This document shows, piece after piece, positions 1 to 10,130 of a stretch of 64,000 nucleotides of DNA. The stretch covers positions 19,107,658-19,171,657 of the forward strand of contig OZ023208.1 of the NCBI GenBank assembly GCA_963995525.1, in the 5' to 3' direction. Numbering within the stretch: the first letter of the stretch is position 1; every line of letters begins with the position of its first letter. Source of the stretch: Escarpia spicata (taxonomy: Eukaryota; Annelida; Polychaeta; Sabellida; Siboglinidae). Position numbers and translations under genes: made by a program. The notes beneath the pieces were generated by a model. The model searched no databases. It was not told the origin of the DNA and saw only the letters and a list, made by a program, of their open reading frames with translations.

Positions 1-1787
1 TCCTTAATGTGGTCTTATCCCAAATATATGTTTTGCATGTTACAAATCTTCACGAAGGCTAGATTGATATCACGCTACACACATAACAAGAATAACCACA
101 AATGGGAATGCATGTTAACGTTTTATCTCCGTCACGTAAGTTACAAGAACATATTACGTAAATTATAGGTTTGAAAACTCATCCCCATTTGATGTTTTAT
201 CTTTTCTAAAGCAGCAGTACATTCAGTACCCACGAGACAAACATGTCCCATGTCAAAGTGTTCGAAAAACAATTATGCATATCACAGCAAAACGGTATTT
301 GTAGTTCACTTTTTTCGGCGGAAGGATCCTTAATGTGGTCTTACCCCAAATAGATGTTTTGCATGTTACAAATCTTCACGAAGCCTAGACTGATATCTAG
401 CTACACACATAACTAGATTAACCACAAATGGGATTGCATGTTACCGTTTTATCTCCGTCACGTAAGTTACAAGAACATATTACGTAATTTATAGGTGTGA
501 AAACTCATCCCCATTTGATGTTTTATCTTGTCTAAAGCAGCAGTACATTCAGTACTCACGAAAGAAACATGTCCCATGTCAAAGTGTTCGAAAAAAAGTT
601 ATGCATATCACATAAAAACGGTATTTTTAGTGAACTTTTTTCGGAGGACGGATCCTTAATGTGGTCTTACCCCAAATATATGTTTTGCATGTCACAAATC
701 TTCACGAAGGCTAGATTGATATCAAGCTAAACACATAACTAGATTAACCACAAATGGGAATGCATGTTACCGTTTTATCTCCGTCTCGTAAGTTACAGGA
801 ACATATTACCTAAGTCATAGGTGTGAAAACTCATCCCCATTTGATGTTTTATCTTGTCTAAAGCAGCAGTACATTCAGTACTCACGAGACAAACATGCCC
901 CATGTCTAAGTGTTCGAAAAAAAGTTATGCATATCACAGCAAAACGGTATTTTTAGTGAACGTTTTTCGGCGGACGGATCCTTAATGTGGTCTTACCCCA
1001 AATATATGTTTTGCATGTTACAAATCTTCACGTAGGCTAGATTGATATCAAGCTACACACATAGCTAGAATAACCACAAAAGGGAATGCATGTTAACGTT
1101 TTATCTCCGTCACGTAAGTTACAAGAACATATTACGTAAGTTATAGGTTTGAAAACTCATCCCTATTTGATGTTTTATCTTGTCTAAAGCAGCAGTACAT
1201 TCAGTACCCACGAGATAAACATGTCCCATGTCAAAGTGTTCGAAAAAAATGTATGCATATCACAGCAATACGGTATTTGTAGTGCACTTTTTTCGGCGGA
1301 AGGATCCTTAAAGTGGTCTTACCCCAAATAGATGTTTTGCATGTTACAAATCTTCACGAAGGCTAGACTGATATCAAGCTACACACATAACTAGATTAAC
1401 CACAAATGGGATTGCATGTTACCGTTTTATCTCCGTCACGTAAGTTACAAGAACATATTACGTAATTTATAGGTGTGAAAACCTATCCCCATTTGATGTT
1501 TTATCTTGTCTAAAGCAGCAGTACATTCAGTACTCACGAGACAAACATGTCTCATGTCAAAGTGTTCGAAAAAAAGTTATGCATATCACAGCAAAACGGT
1601 ATTTTTAGTGAACTTTTTTCGGCGGACGGATCCTTAATGTGGTCTTACCCCAAATATATGTTTTGCATGTTACAAATCTTCACGAAGGCTAGACTGATAT
1701 CAAGCTACACACATAACTAGATTAACCACAAATGGGATTGCATGTTACCGTTTTATCTCCGTCACGTAAGTTACAAGAACATATTAC
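1..1787. repeat. 326-bp satellite array (5 full copies plus a partial sixth)
   Basis: The motif TCCTTAATGTGGTCTTA recurs at 1, 327, 653, 979, 1305 and 1631, exactly 326 bp apart each time. Each junction carries a BamHI site (GGATCC). The sixth monomer breaks off near 1787 into unrelated sequence, and the array probably continues left of the window. Monomers differ at diagnostic positions: copies 1 and 4 share GTTTGAAAAC and AGTACCCACGA, while copies 2 and 5 share AATAGATG and ACGTAATTTATAGG. This gives an A-B-C-A-B-C' order. No coding capacity is seen. AT-rich satellites of this length can be centromeric or interspersed; the sequence does not say which. Confidence 0.97.
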
Positions 1788-1887
1788 GGCCATTGTTGCT
1801 GCGGGAAGGACGTCTGATGTAGCTGAAATAGTTAGATCGTTTGCGTTACACACTAATAGCAATTTTACAATCCCTTTATACCCTTCA

Positions 1888-2730
1888 CAGCATATGGCGC
1901 ATGCGCACTTACGAATAACGCCCTAGTCTACGGTTCTATTACAACATTTCGCGCATGCGTTCTAACGCATAACTGACTAGTCTCGGATGTCTTTGCTTTC
2001 GAAAAAAAAATGAACGGTCATGTAGTGCTTTTCGTTCACAAACGTTATTTACATCGATTTTCTATAATATAATGGCACTACACAGATCCCTATTTCCCAC
2101 TGATCCTAGACAACGCTTCAATTCATGCTTTTATAGTTCGTGTATCGTTTTTGAAATGGCGTTGTTCTAGCTTCACATTCCGATCGTGATATGCGATCCC
2201 CCGATTAACGCCACAGCTGTTTGTGCGTCACCATTCGGTTTCTAGTTATCCGGTTCAGGAGGAAAACAATTAGCGGTCACTTTAGTACATTCATTGTTAA
2301 ATGTGACTTTTACATCGAATGTCTCTATTATTAATGCACCACAAGATGCCCGATCCCTCGCTAAGCGTATACAACGCGTCATTTCATGTATTTAAATTTC
2401 CGTTTATTGCTATTTCGAACTCTTTGCATTAATTGTTTTTACGTCGCTTTCGCGCATGCGCACTTAACGTATAACATCACGCGCCGCAGCTGTTTTGTGT
2501 CAGCATTCGGTTTCTGCTGCAGGAAAAAAATCAGCGTTCGCTTTAGTACATTCGTTTTCACAAATGTTACATCGAATTTCTCTATTATTTATACACCACA
2601 AAAGGCCCGATCCTTAACTAATATTATACAACGCATCATTTCATGCATTTATATTTTCGTTTATTGCTATTTCGATCTCTTGCATTCAATGTTTTTACGT
2701 CATTTTCGCGCATGCGCGCTTAACGCATAA
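1888..2730. repeat. Diverged ~257-bp tandem repeats with GCGCATGCGC palindromes
   Basis: About three degenerate copies run through this stretch. The best pair lies at about 2250-2460 and 2500-2717, sharing TTTAGTACATTC, ACATCGAAT, CCCGATCC, TTATTGCTATTTCGA and a closing TTTTCGCGCATGCGC. A third, weaker copy precedes them from about 1948. The palindrome GCGCATGCGC occurs at 1897-1906, 2452-2461 and 2708-2717, with a one-base variant at 1951. This matches the animal NRF-1 site consensus (established knowledge). The last copy ends 70 bp before the start codon of the candidate gene at 2787, so the block may be a duplicated promoter (inference). Confidence 0.6.
2708..2717. promoter_or_regulatory. 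NRF-1-like palindrome upstream of the candidate gene
   Basis: GCGCATGCGC is a perfect 10-bp palindrome matching the core of the NRF-1 (TGCGCANGCGC) motif, a common site in CpG-rich animal promoters. It lies 70 bp upstream of the ATG at 2787. Identical palindromes lie upstream at 2452 and 1897. Function is inferred only from motif and position. Confidence 0.35.
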
Positions 2731-2786
2731 ATGACTTTAGGAAATAATGCATGTATGCAATGGTCGTTGCTCATTTCCATTCAATC

Positions 2787-3611
2787 ATGGCTACCGCCAG
2801 CACAACGTCTGAGCAACCTTCCACGAAAGATCAGCGGTAAGTTTTATTTTATTTTATTTTATTTATTTATTTTAGTTCTTAGTAGAGTCGTCTTTTATCC
2901 TATACGTAAGTTTTATATTAATAAATTTTATATATGTGCTATTCTTTATTAATTACTATTAATTACTTTTATATTATTAACAGTTATTTAGTTCTCCTCA
3001 TTATTAGATATGCAAAGAACAGCGGTAAGTTTTTATTTAATTTTATTTTATAATTTTATTTATTTTATTTAGTACTGCGGTAAGTCGTCTTTATCGTTTA
3101 GTTCTTTATTAATTACTTTTATTATATTCGTGTATTAAACTATTCTTTATTACCTCCTCATTATTCATATGCATTATTTCACAGAATCCACCTGCCTCGT
3201 CCAATACATCAGCCTACACAGAATCCATCTGCCTACACTGGATGCCTTCCCAGCAAGCCGACCTGTATTGTCCGCCCAACATCGCGCGGCCAGCCACCGA
3301 GGGCGGCGGGCCTGTCACCGGTCGAACGCCGACCAGCGACGCCGCCGCCTGACGATTCTGACGTCGAACCCGACGGTTTGATTTCTGTATTCTTGGTACG
3401 GAGATCGAACGGCGCTTGGACCACCCCAATTCCAAGGGACGAACTGTTCGAACGACGCGGATTTCACGCGCCGTTGCCGCGTCCAAGCGCCGCTGGACGC
3501 GGAATCGTGACATTATACAATTCCCGGCCTTTCCCGCGCCGGGGAAGCGCGCTACGGGGCGGTGTTACACGGACCTGGCCGCAAAGTACCCGGGCGGCCC
3601 TCCGTGATTGA
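2787..3611 (+). CDS. Candidate two-exon gene, unknown Pro/Arg-rich product
   Basis: The proposed exon 1 is 2787-2836. Its ATG sits in CAATCATGG and it encodes MATASTTSEQPSTKDQ, ending CG|GTAAGT (phase 2). The proposed exon 2 is 3185-3611, after the acceptor TTATTTCACAG. Joined in phase, it stays open for 142 codons to TGA at 3609-3611. An AATAAA signal follows at 3634-3639. The product (~159 aa) has a Pro-rich first half, a DDSDVEPD acidic patch and an Arg-rich C-terminal half; I recognise no domain. Exon 2 is much more GC-rich than its surroundings. The intron is AT-rich and holds a second GCGGTAAGT and a possible 17-bp microexon (3007-3023) that would shift the frame. Other frames of the GC-rich exon are also open, so the frame is not proven. 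Confidence 0.33.
2837..3184 (+). other. AT-rich stretch, candidate intron with internal duplication
   Basis: Two diverged copies of a ~190-bp unit start with CAGCGGTAAGT (2832, 3016) and each contains CCTCATTATT-ATATGCA. The runs of TTTTATTTTA are low complexity. The duplication creates extra donor-like sites, so alternative splicing or mis-annotation is possible. Confidence 0.35.
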
Positions 3612-3633
3612 ATATTAGTCTAGTTCATTTTTT

Positions 3634-3639
3634 AATAAA
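3634..3639 (+). terminator. Polyadenylation signal AATAAA
   Basis: AATAAA lies 23 bp after the stop codon of the candidate gene at 2787-3611. It is followed at 3674-3715 by two adjacent copies of CGTCCATATCCACTGCACA. Confidence 0.35.
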
Positions 3640-3950
3640 ATAATCTATTACTTACATCGTTGCTTCCTATTCGTCCATATCCACTGCACATAAACGTCCA
3701 TATCCACTGCACATAATCATCCTGCCTTACTAGACAGCTGCTGAGTACAGCTTTTAAACGTTTCATCGCTGAATGTATTTTGGTTTCATTTTGACAGCGC
3801 TAACTACGCTGTACGCCTCCTGATATTAAAACCGTTCCGGCTAAGCCGCACAGTTAAATTTAGATAGTATCTAGGCCGCCAGATCATAGGTCACCGCTGG
3901 TGGCGGCTGCTGCTACATAGGGTACCGCGGTGTTATTCTCACACAATGGG
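3640..3950. other. No gene recognised
   Basis: Apart from a short direct repeat (CGTCCATATCCACTGCACA twice from 3674), nothing identifiable is seen. Confidence 0.4.
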
Positions 3951-3954
3951 TTTA

Positions 3955-4045
3955 GAGCGCCGTTATAACCACAGTGGTTTTAGCTATAACCGTTGTGGTT
4001 ATATAAGGGCTTACGTAAGCTCGCGCTATATATAGGCTTACGTAA

Positions 4046-4076
<31 letters not shown>

Positions 4077-4155
4077 TAATTACATGGCTAATTATACGTA
4101 AGCACAACGGTCGCTAGGGACGCTATATAAGTGCTTACGTAAGCACAACGGTAGG
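3955..4155. mobile_element. Foldback (MITE-like) block with GCTTACGTAAGC palindromes
   Basis: Palindromic words cluster around a (TA)n core at 4052-4078. They include AACCACAGTGGTT at 3969, ATAACC-GTTGT-GGTTAT, and GCTTACGTAAGC at 4010 and again at 4133. CTTACGTAA/TACGTAAGC lie on either side of the core. CACAACGGT occurs twice on the right. This is consistent with a small inverted-repeat element. Ends and target-site duplication are not resolved. Confidence 0.4.
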
Positions 4156-4590
4156 TCCTACGTTTCTCACTAGAGGGTAAAGTACTAAAATAGTCACTGA
4201 AATAACCGCTAGGTGGTGGCACCTCAAGGGAAGGGTAATCAATCAAAAGTGATATGTCATCAATCACGTTTTTTATAAGTATGTTCCCGAAAACGTTTAG
4301 TGTCACCAAAACCCTTTGATCTTTTTTTATAAGTATGTTCCCGAAAAAGATAAGGACGTGTTTTATGCATAGAGCTAGGCCTAAAGGGGCCGGGGCGAGC
4401 GCCCAATGCACCTCCATACTACTTATATAGTCTACAATAAAGTCCGCCTGGTGTTGTAGTGTCCTTGCATTTCAAATTGCATTCGGAAATCGTCCTTCTT
4501 TTAAATATACATTTCCAGTGAATCAACATCCCGCATCTATGTCACTTTCTTGAACACCATTTTAAAATTGTTTCACACATTATGCAAGTT
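4156..4590. other. Non-coding stretch with a perfect 20-bp direct repeat
   Basis: TTTATAAGTATGTTCCCGAA occurs at 4272-4291 and 4326-4345, 54 bp apart. No coding signal is recognised; short open frames on the minus strand look fortuitous. Confidence 0.4.
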
Positions 4591-4599
4591 TAAAAATTA

Positions 4600-5325
4600 G
4601 CGCAAAAGGCGAAAATTATATCCACGGACTATGGAGCGGATTAAGATGTACTGGGGCCCTGGGGCAAATTTGAATTGTGAGGCCCACACCGAAAGACAAG
4701 GAGCTCTGGGCCCTGGAATAAACGTTGTTTTAACCTGATTACCCTGGATCTCGGGACCCTGGAATAATTTGATTCTCACTTGACTGGGGCGCCCCATGAG
4801 CTCGGAGTCAAGGAATTTGTTATCACTTCATTGAGCCCCGGGAGCTATGGTCCTTGGTTTTTTCATCGGCGCTCCGGGAGCTCCTGACCGTGGGGCACGT
4901 GACCCATTCAGGGACGGATCCATAGAGAGTACTCTAGTGGAACTTCCAATTTTACCCCCTTTAGGATCGCCAAAAAACCTCCACTGAAACAAATTCATAT
5001 TGGATAGGCTGAGCCAGGGCTTCACCATGACTTCGCTGTCGAGTTATCGCGTTGTAACGAAATCGCCACTCCGCCGTCGCGCTGTCGGATCTTGACATTG
5101 GAAAAGCTAGCTTGGGGGGTATTATTGAAGATTTGTTGCCAGAGCTTCAACACCACTCTGCTGTTGCGCTGTCGGATCATGACATCGGAATACGATGGCG
5201 GGATGCTGTTGAACATTTATTCACAATTTCGGAAGCTCACCAAAAACCTCCAATTGCACCCCCTTGAGACTAACCTAAGTGGGGCCACATTCCAAAGTCT
5301 GGGGGGCACTTAACGGGGGCACATT
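4600..5325 (+). repeat. Modular GC-rich dispersed repeat (family D), copy 1
   Basis: 5040-5325 holds the family landmarks: CGCTGTCGGATCATGACATC, GATGCTGTTGAACATTT, then GGAAGCTCACCAAAAACCTCC followed shortly by a run close to AATTGCACCCC. The same string of landmarks recurs at 16880-17230, 55160-55590 (reverse), 10780-11110 (reverse) and 56930-57310. Upstream, 4650-4770 has two GGGCCCTGGAATAA-like direct repeats that may belong to the same element. No protein is encoded. Confidence is higher for 5040-5325 than for the left part. Confidence 0.5.
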
Positions 5326-5356
5326 CCAAAGATATATAGAGACATTTGATGGGTAA

Positions 5357-5491
5357 CACGGGACACGTAACATCGATACAGGCAACCCAAGTGATATCTA
5401 CGAATCAGCATTGGACGGTGACGTCATGTTTGACATTCCGTCAAATTTCCCGCTTCAAAGGTTTCAGCCAGGCACCTATGATTATTCGTAA
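5357..5491 (+). pseudogene. Short open frame, possible 3' coding end of unknown gene
   Basis: An open frame without ATG runs 5357-5488 and stops at TAA 5489-5491. It contains DIYESALDGDVMFDIPSNF and PLQRFQPGTYDYS. An acceptor-like GATACAG precedes GCAACCC at 5381, so it could be a terminal exon or the C-terminal end of a lost transposon protein. Several AATAAA-like signals follow (5556, 5587). The family is not recognised; the composition looks protein-like but the call is weak. Confidence 0.22.
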
Positions 5492-6004
5492 TGTTTTATT
5501 CATGTGTGTATATTATAAATGTACTTTCTATGTATTTATTTATTTGTTACGTTTAAATAAATTCTTTTACACTATTTATTTTTAAAATAATGTATATTTT
5601 ATAGTTTTATTTAATTTATGCTGCTTTTTGCAAAGCGTCAAGTGCATTCGGGCGATATATCAATTCCGATATTATATATATTTATATTATTAAATGACTG
5701 GTTGATTGCCTACTGTGTCTTTTCGTCATTTGATGCACCTTTTCGTAACAAAAAAACTCTGGAAGCCAAAGAAGTGTCGCATTGTTTGTTTCACACAGTT
5801 GTGCAGTCAAAGGATATCAGTTAATAAACAACGAACATACGGTAATTTTCAATACCTATAGCTTACAGTCATAATCACACTCGCTAGATGCAATGCAGTA
5901 GGATATTTGCGTGGGACATGAATTGAATTAAGCTGTTGCGGGACACGTGGGACGCGGTGTCGGCACTCAGAATATCGCAATCTCAATCGAATCGTTTTGA
6001 TGCC
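5492..6004. other. AT-rich, no gene recognised
   Basis: The stretch is AT-rich with polyadenylation-like words. No coding or repeat signal could be tied to anything else in the window. Confidence 0.4.
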
Positions 6005-6262
6005 GTTTCGAACCTTGTGCAAGTTCGTTCACTCCACGCTGTCCCAGTTCACTCAGTTGTATGAGTGAGTACAACGCTATATATAGGCATTGGAAGGTAT
6101 TTGTGAACGAATAGTATTCTCGCACCAATTGCAGTGTATCCGACGGCGTCCCAGATAAGCCGAGATGGTCTTCAATTGAACATTTTTGTCAGGGGGTGAA
6201 TTGTAAAGCGCTTTGAACAGACCTAAGGACTGCATGCCATGTTATAAAAGAACATATATTTT
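6005..6262 (+). mobile_element. SINE copy (tRNA head lost), diverged
   Basis: It aligns with the SINEs at 53045-53340 (+) and 47665-47995 (-) through TCGAACCTTGTGCAAGTTCG, CAGTTCACTCAGTTGTATG, CCCAGATAAGCCGAGATGGT, TTCAATTGAA and GTAAAGCGCTTTGA. It ends near TATAAAAGAAC. The Pol III promoter part is unrecognisable and a central ~50-bp stretch is unlike the others, so this is an old copy. Confidence 0.6.
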
Positions 6263-6705
6263 ACAAAGAGTACAGGGAATGTTGTTTTTGGACATAAAAT
6301 AAAGCGAACGCTGTGGTATGCTGTGTCAAACAGATTGCAATGTGCGCTTGGCTTGTTTGATCAGACGAGGGTACAGTTCCGTCGGCAAATGCATGCGACA
6401 GATCGAACTCCTTGGAGGTCGTCCTGAGTTTCGCGGAGTCGCATGGCAATTCAATAAGCTAGCTCATTGAATATATAGCTAACGACGAGTCGTCGATATC
6501 TTAATGGAAGATATGAACAATTACCTTTCTGTTGCGAGCTCTGAGTAGTAGGCCTATACATATGTGTCCAGATTTTCAGGGTTTATTCTGGGGTACTGAT
6601 ACGTGTCCGTTGTTGCCGTTCGGCAATAGCATCGTGATATCGAAAGAGGAGACGAATTATCAAATCTCATTGATGTTTTCTCTCCTATATCTGCTGATTG
6701 TGTGG
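6263..6705. other. No gene recognised; small LINE-A patch at the right edge
   Basis: Only the last ~20 bp can be explained: GATTGTGTGGGTGCTAGTA (about 6687-6705) is identical to part of LINE-A ORF2 (27710-27728). It directly abuts the AAT-repeat tail of LINE-B. Confidence 0.35.
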
Positions 6706-6760
6706 GTGCTAGTAATAATAATAATAATAATATTTATAAAGCGCAATATCCATAATATGC
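6706..6760 (-). repeat. LINE-B 3' tail, (ATT)n with GCGCTTTATAAATATT
   Basis: Plus strand TAATAATAATAATAATATTTATAAAGCGC. On the minus strand this is a GCGCTTTATAAATATT end followed by an ATT microsatellite. Such simple-repeat tails are the 3' recognition ends of L2/CR1-type LINEs. A similar GCGCT-rich end occurs in the relic at 12180. Confidence 0.7.
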
Positions 6761-6885
6761 TTAAAGCGCTGTACAATCAAATTCAATCAAGCGATTCAAT
6801 GTATATTAATAAAACCTGCAAACAAAGAAACATAAGAAAAAATGTAGAACAGAATGTCCCCAAGTGAAATGAAATGTTAAAAATG

Positions 6886-7260
6886 TTAGCAGTATTGAGC
6901 TTTGAACATGTGCGTCTTTGGTGTCTTTCTGAACGCCAACAGAGTTCTGCTGCACTTGATAGCAATGGACAGTGCATTCCATAATCGAGGTCCAATCACA
7001 CGAAAGGACCTGTCTCCTAACCTGACCGGGTTCGTTCGTGGAACTTTAAGCAAAAGTTGTTCAGATGAACGTGTGCGTCCGGGACAGTGCCTGGTTAACA
7101 GGTTGGCAAGATACAGCGGCGCCGTCCCGTTCAGACATTTGAACATATAAAGGTGTATTTTAAAGTCGATTCGGCATTTGATTGGCAGCCAGTGTAATTC
7201 TTTTAGAACCGGAGTTATGTGAGCACGGCGAGGTGTGAACCTGATGATTCTGACTGCCAT
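6886..7260 (-). pseudogene. LINE-B ORF2 C-terminal region
   Basis: This open frame encodes the typical post-RT region of L2/CR1 elements: LKELHWLPIKCRIDFKI, FKCLNGTAPLYLANLL, GDRSFRVIGPRLWNAL. It ends in KTHMFKAQYC and a stop. In the family this segment follows the thumb of the reverse transcriptase and is always near the C-terminus. The 3' UTR and AAT-repeat tail follow directly. The open frame includes about 40 residues beyond the conserved LHWLP start. Confidence 0.85.
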
Positions 7261-7417
7261 GTGTTGGATTCGCTGAAGTTTGTGAATGTGTCAATGTTGT
7301 TGTTTGTTTATATTTATGGGATGGCTCCTGTGCTGGCGATAGTATGTATCTTAATGGGAGTCTCCCGATCTTACATATTACTTACGTTAGTCATTGTATA
7401 AGTATCGTATCTATACG

Positions 7418-8323
7418 TCAAATAATTTGATTCTGAGTTCTAAGGTCACGTGGTAGGCCAGTAGCCAGTAGCCAGTAGCGCGTTCCCGTGTCCAATCTAG
7501 ATATGACGAAAGCGTGCATTAGTGGTTTAGTCGTATATGTTGTGAGGTATCGCCTGATACGACTGATGTTGTGGAGGTGCATATACGCTGTTCGGCAAAT
7601 GGAACTCATGTGGTTAGTCATGTTGAGGGATTGATCAAATACAACGCCCAGATTGCGCGCACTTGAAGACGAAGTCAAAGTCATGTCAAAAATATGAATC
7701 TCCTTTAGCAGTGGCTGCTTTTGCTTCATACCAAGCACCATGTCATCCGTCTTCTGATCATTTAATTTCAGTAAATTGTTCCGATACCATTCGCCAATTT
7801 CTTCTAGGCAACAGCTCAAACGACCTATTGAGTTCAGTTGGCCATCTCCACCAGGACAAAACGAAACATTAAGTTGCGTGTCGTCGGCATAAGGGTGATA
7901 AACCTAGCCGAATTTCTTGATATAACGTCACCAAGTGGTGTGATATATGCAATGCACAGCAATGGCCCGAGTACGGGGCCTTGCGGTACACCAAACGGCA
8001 CAGCAGTTGGGGAGGGAGAATTTGACACTTCCAATCGTGTTGTATTTATTGAGGTTTTTTTAGTTCGAGAAGGGCATAGCAACACATAAGTCTATGACTT
8101 CAGCTATGTCCTTTCAGCTGCAGCAGCAAACCATACTGTGCATGTATTATGTTGTTGTTATTTGTTGTTGAATAAACGTTCATTCAATACGAACGACTTG
8201 ATGCCGACCGGACAAGTAAGATCTGAACCACTCAAGCGCAGCGCCTGTGACACCGAATCTGTGAGTGAGTCTGCTCAATAGAATGCCGTGGTCAATGGTG
8301 TCGAAAGCGGCGGTCAAGTCAAG
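7418..8323 (-). pseudogene. LINE-B reverse transcriptase, palm to thumb part
   Basis: From right to left, the minus strand shows [20 protein letters not shown] (RT motif A region), [12 protein letters not shown] and FGVPQGPVLGPLL (motif B'). A frameshifted YADDT-like block follows near 7900, then LLKLNDQKTDDMVLGMK and SSARNLGVVFDQSLNM (thumb). At least two frameshifts and a stop break it. The active-site Asp pair is present in a shifted frame, so the copy is dead. Confidence 0.8.
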
Positions 8324-8329
8324 CATAAC

Positions 8330-8846
8330 AAGATTTAACAAGATTGCCACCCAGAGAATTAACTCTAGGTAGCAGGTGGACAAGGAAGCCCTTGGCTTAT
8401 CGAGAGGCCGACCTTTTTATCTATGTGTATCCCGCCCTTTTGAGGTATGTGTCGATTTTTTTAAAAACATATTCACGCTACTAGAACCCACACAATCAGC
8501 AGGTAATCTGTTCCATTCATTTACAGTCCTTTGTGAAAATGAAAACTTTCTTATATCCAATCTACTCTGCTCCTTTGCTAATGCAAGATCATGTCCTCTA
8601 GTCCTTCTATCTTTCTTAACTGAGAAAAACAAATTTCTATCAATATTTTCATAACCCTTCAATATTTTAAACACTTCTATCTGATCTCCTCTCAATCTCC
8701 TGGTCTCGAGTGTTGTTAAACCGCATTTTTTAGGCGTATTTCATAACTAAGATCCCTCAGATTTGGGATCATTTTAGTTGCTCTCCTCTGCACTCTTTCT
8801 AGCATATTTATGTCCTGTGACGGTGGAAGAGGGCCAACGATGTCCA
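8330..8846 (-). mobile_element. Nested 5'-truncated LINE-A copy inside LINE-B
   Basis: It matches the last ~480 bp of LINE-A (27400-27880). The minus strand encodes MRGDQIEVFKILKGYENIDR and SVKKDRRTRGHDLALAKEQS, and ends with the LINE-A terminal repeat read as AACAAGATTTAACAAGATT on the plus strand. The insertion splits LINE-B reverse transcriptase between the codons for VLVM and LDLTAAF. CATAAC at 8324-8329 and 8847-8852 is a likely 6-bp target-site duplication. About 34 bp of unexplained filler lie at the 5' junction (8813-8846). Confidence 0.88.
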
Positions 8847-9158
8847 CATAACCAACACAACAACACAGCCACGGTCTACTGCAGACAGAATGTCGTTGTG
8901 TACTTTAAGCAGAGCCGTTTCAATTGAGTGATCTTGTCGATATGCCGATTGAAACTGGTCGTGCAAGTTGTTCTCTTGCATTTGGACATTCAGCTGTTTT
9001 GCTACAACGCGCTCGATTAGTTTAGAGTGAAAGGTTAGATTCGATACAGGTTGATATTTCTGTATTGGTTCTGGATTTAGTCCAGCCTTCTTGATTAATG
9101 GCGAGATGCAACCAGCCTTGTATTTATCTGCCTGCAACAACGGACGGTTGCGAGTCAA
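8847..9158 (-). pseudogene. LINE-B reverse transcriptase, N-terminal (fingers) part
   Basis: The minus strand encodes CISPLIKKAGLNPEPIQKYQ, PVSNLTFHSKLIERVVAKQL and LHDQFQSAYRQDHSIETALL. These are the standard RT0-RT2 motifs of the L2/CR1 group (KNYRPVSNL..., QSGFR.GHSTETAL). The frame then runs to CVVVLVM, where the nested LINE-A copy cuts it. The same segment in the plus-strand copy lies at about 58915-59165. Confidence 0.85.
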
Positions 9159-9159
9159 T

Positions 9160-10130
9160 TAAGTTGACCAGCATATGATCGTATTGATCAACCAGTTCTT
9201 CTACGTTCAGCAAGTCAAGATCATCCGAACGGAACAGTGGAATGTCTTGTCGAAAAGACATTGCATCAATGGTGCGTTTTTTTTTATCAAACCAGTGCGA
9301 TGTTGAACAATGTCTATGTTGAAACTCATCGCAAAGTAGTCAGAAAGGCCCATATCCGTAACGATAACATTTCGATCAAGGTGTTCGTCCGTGCTGCGGG
9401 TCATGAGTACATCCAAAGTGTGTCCTTTCCTGTGGGTTGGCCCGCGAACATGCAACACCATTCCTGTGGCATTCACAGAATTGACCAGTCGTCGTGCATA
9501 AACATTTGTAGCGTTGTCAATATGAAAATTCAAATCTCCCATGATAATCAGAGGTCAAGGTTTTATGGCATGCTGGTTGATGAAACGGTCCCATTCTTTA
9601 AAAAACACAGTTGTTGGTAAGCCATTTTTCATTGATGGCGGCGGGCGGTAAATAGCAACGATTCTGATGGATGACGTATGTGTTTTCAGCCTGCACTCGA
9701 TGTGTTCAAACGATCGAAACGCATTGGTACCTGTTTGTGTAAGACGATTTCGGATTTATGGATAATAGTGACACCGCCCCCTTTGGTGGTAGGACGAGAC
9801 GTGTGCTTGATGGAATATCCATTTGGTAATCACACTGGCGTCGCTCGAAGGATTTAACCACGTTTCGCATATCGCCATCATATCGAGATGGTTTTCAAGT
9901 ATATAATCCGCAATGACGAGTGTTTTTTTCCCGACACGATTGTGCGTAAACGTAGCATACTCGTACGCCTTGATCGCGCTGCTTATACAATGGTACAGTT
10001 ATTAAAGTATTACATTTCGGCTTGGTTGTGGCAACGCCAGTACTCTTGCGTAGTGATCTGTTTTGCGACTTTACGACCGCCACGGTATTTACGTCTCGTA
10101 GACGAACGCTTGAAGATGCACTGTTGGTGA
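9160..10130 (-). pseudogene. LINE-B APE-type endonuclease region
   Basis: MGDLNFHIDNATNVYARRLV, GMVLHVRGPTHRKGHTLDVL and VIVTDMGLSDYFAMSF are the GDxNxH, T-x-HTLDL and SDH-like blocks of the apurinic-like endonuclease that nicks target DNA in non-LTR elements. The last block reads SDYF here, so the catalytic His of the usual SDH motif is replaced by Tyr. The N-terminal part (9640-10130) is shifted through several frames, with VCYVYAQSCREKNTRHC near 10020. The plus-strand copy carries the same domain at 58080-58900. Confidence 0.75.

Noticed and set aside
1732..1926. 64-residue frame at the end of the 326-bp satellite
   Set aside because: It spans the satellite border and has no motif.
3214..3513. 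99-residue minus-strand Arg-rich frame over the GC-rich exon
   Set aside because: High GC keeps several frames open. The plus-strand model has splice sites, stop and polyadenylation signal.
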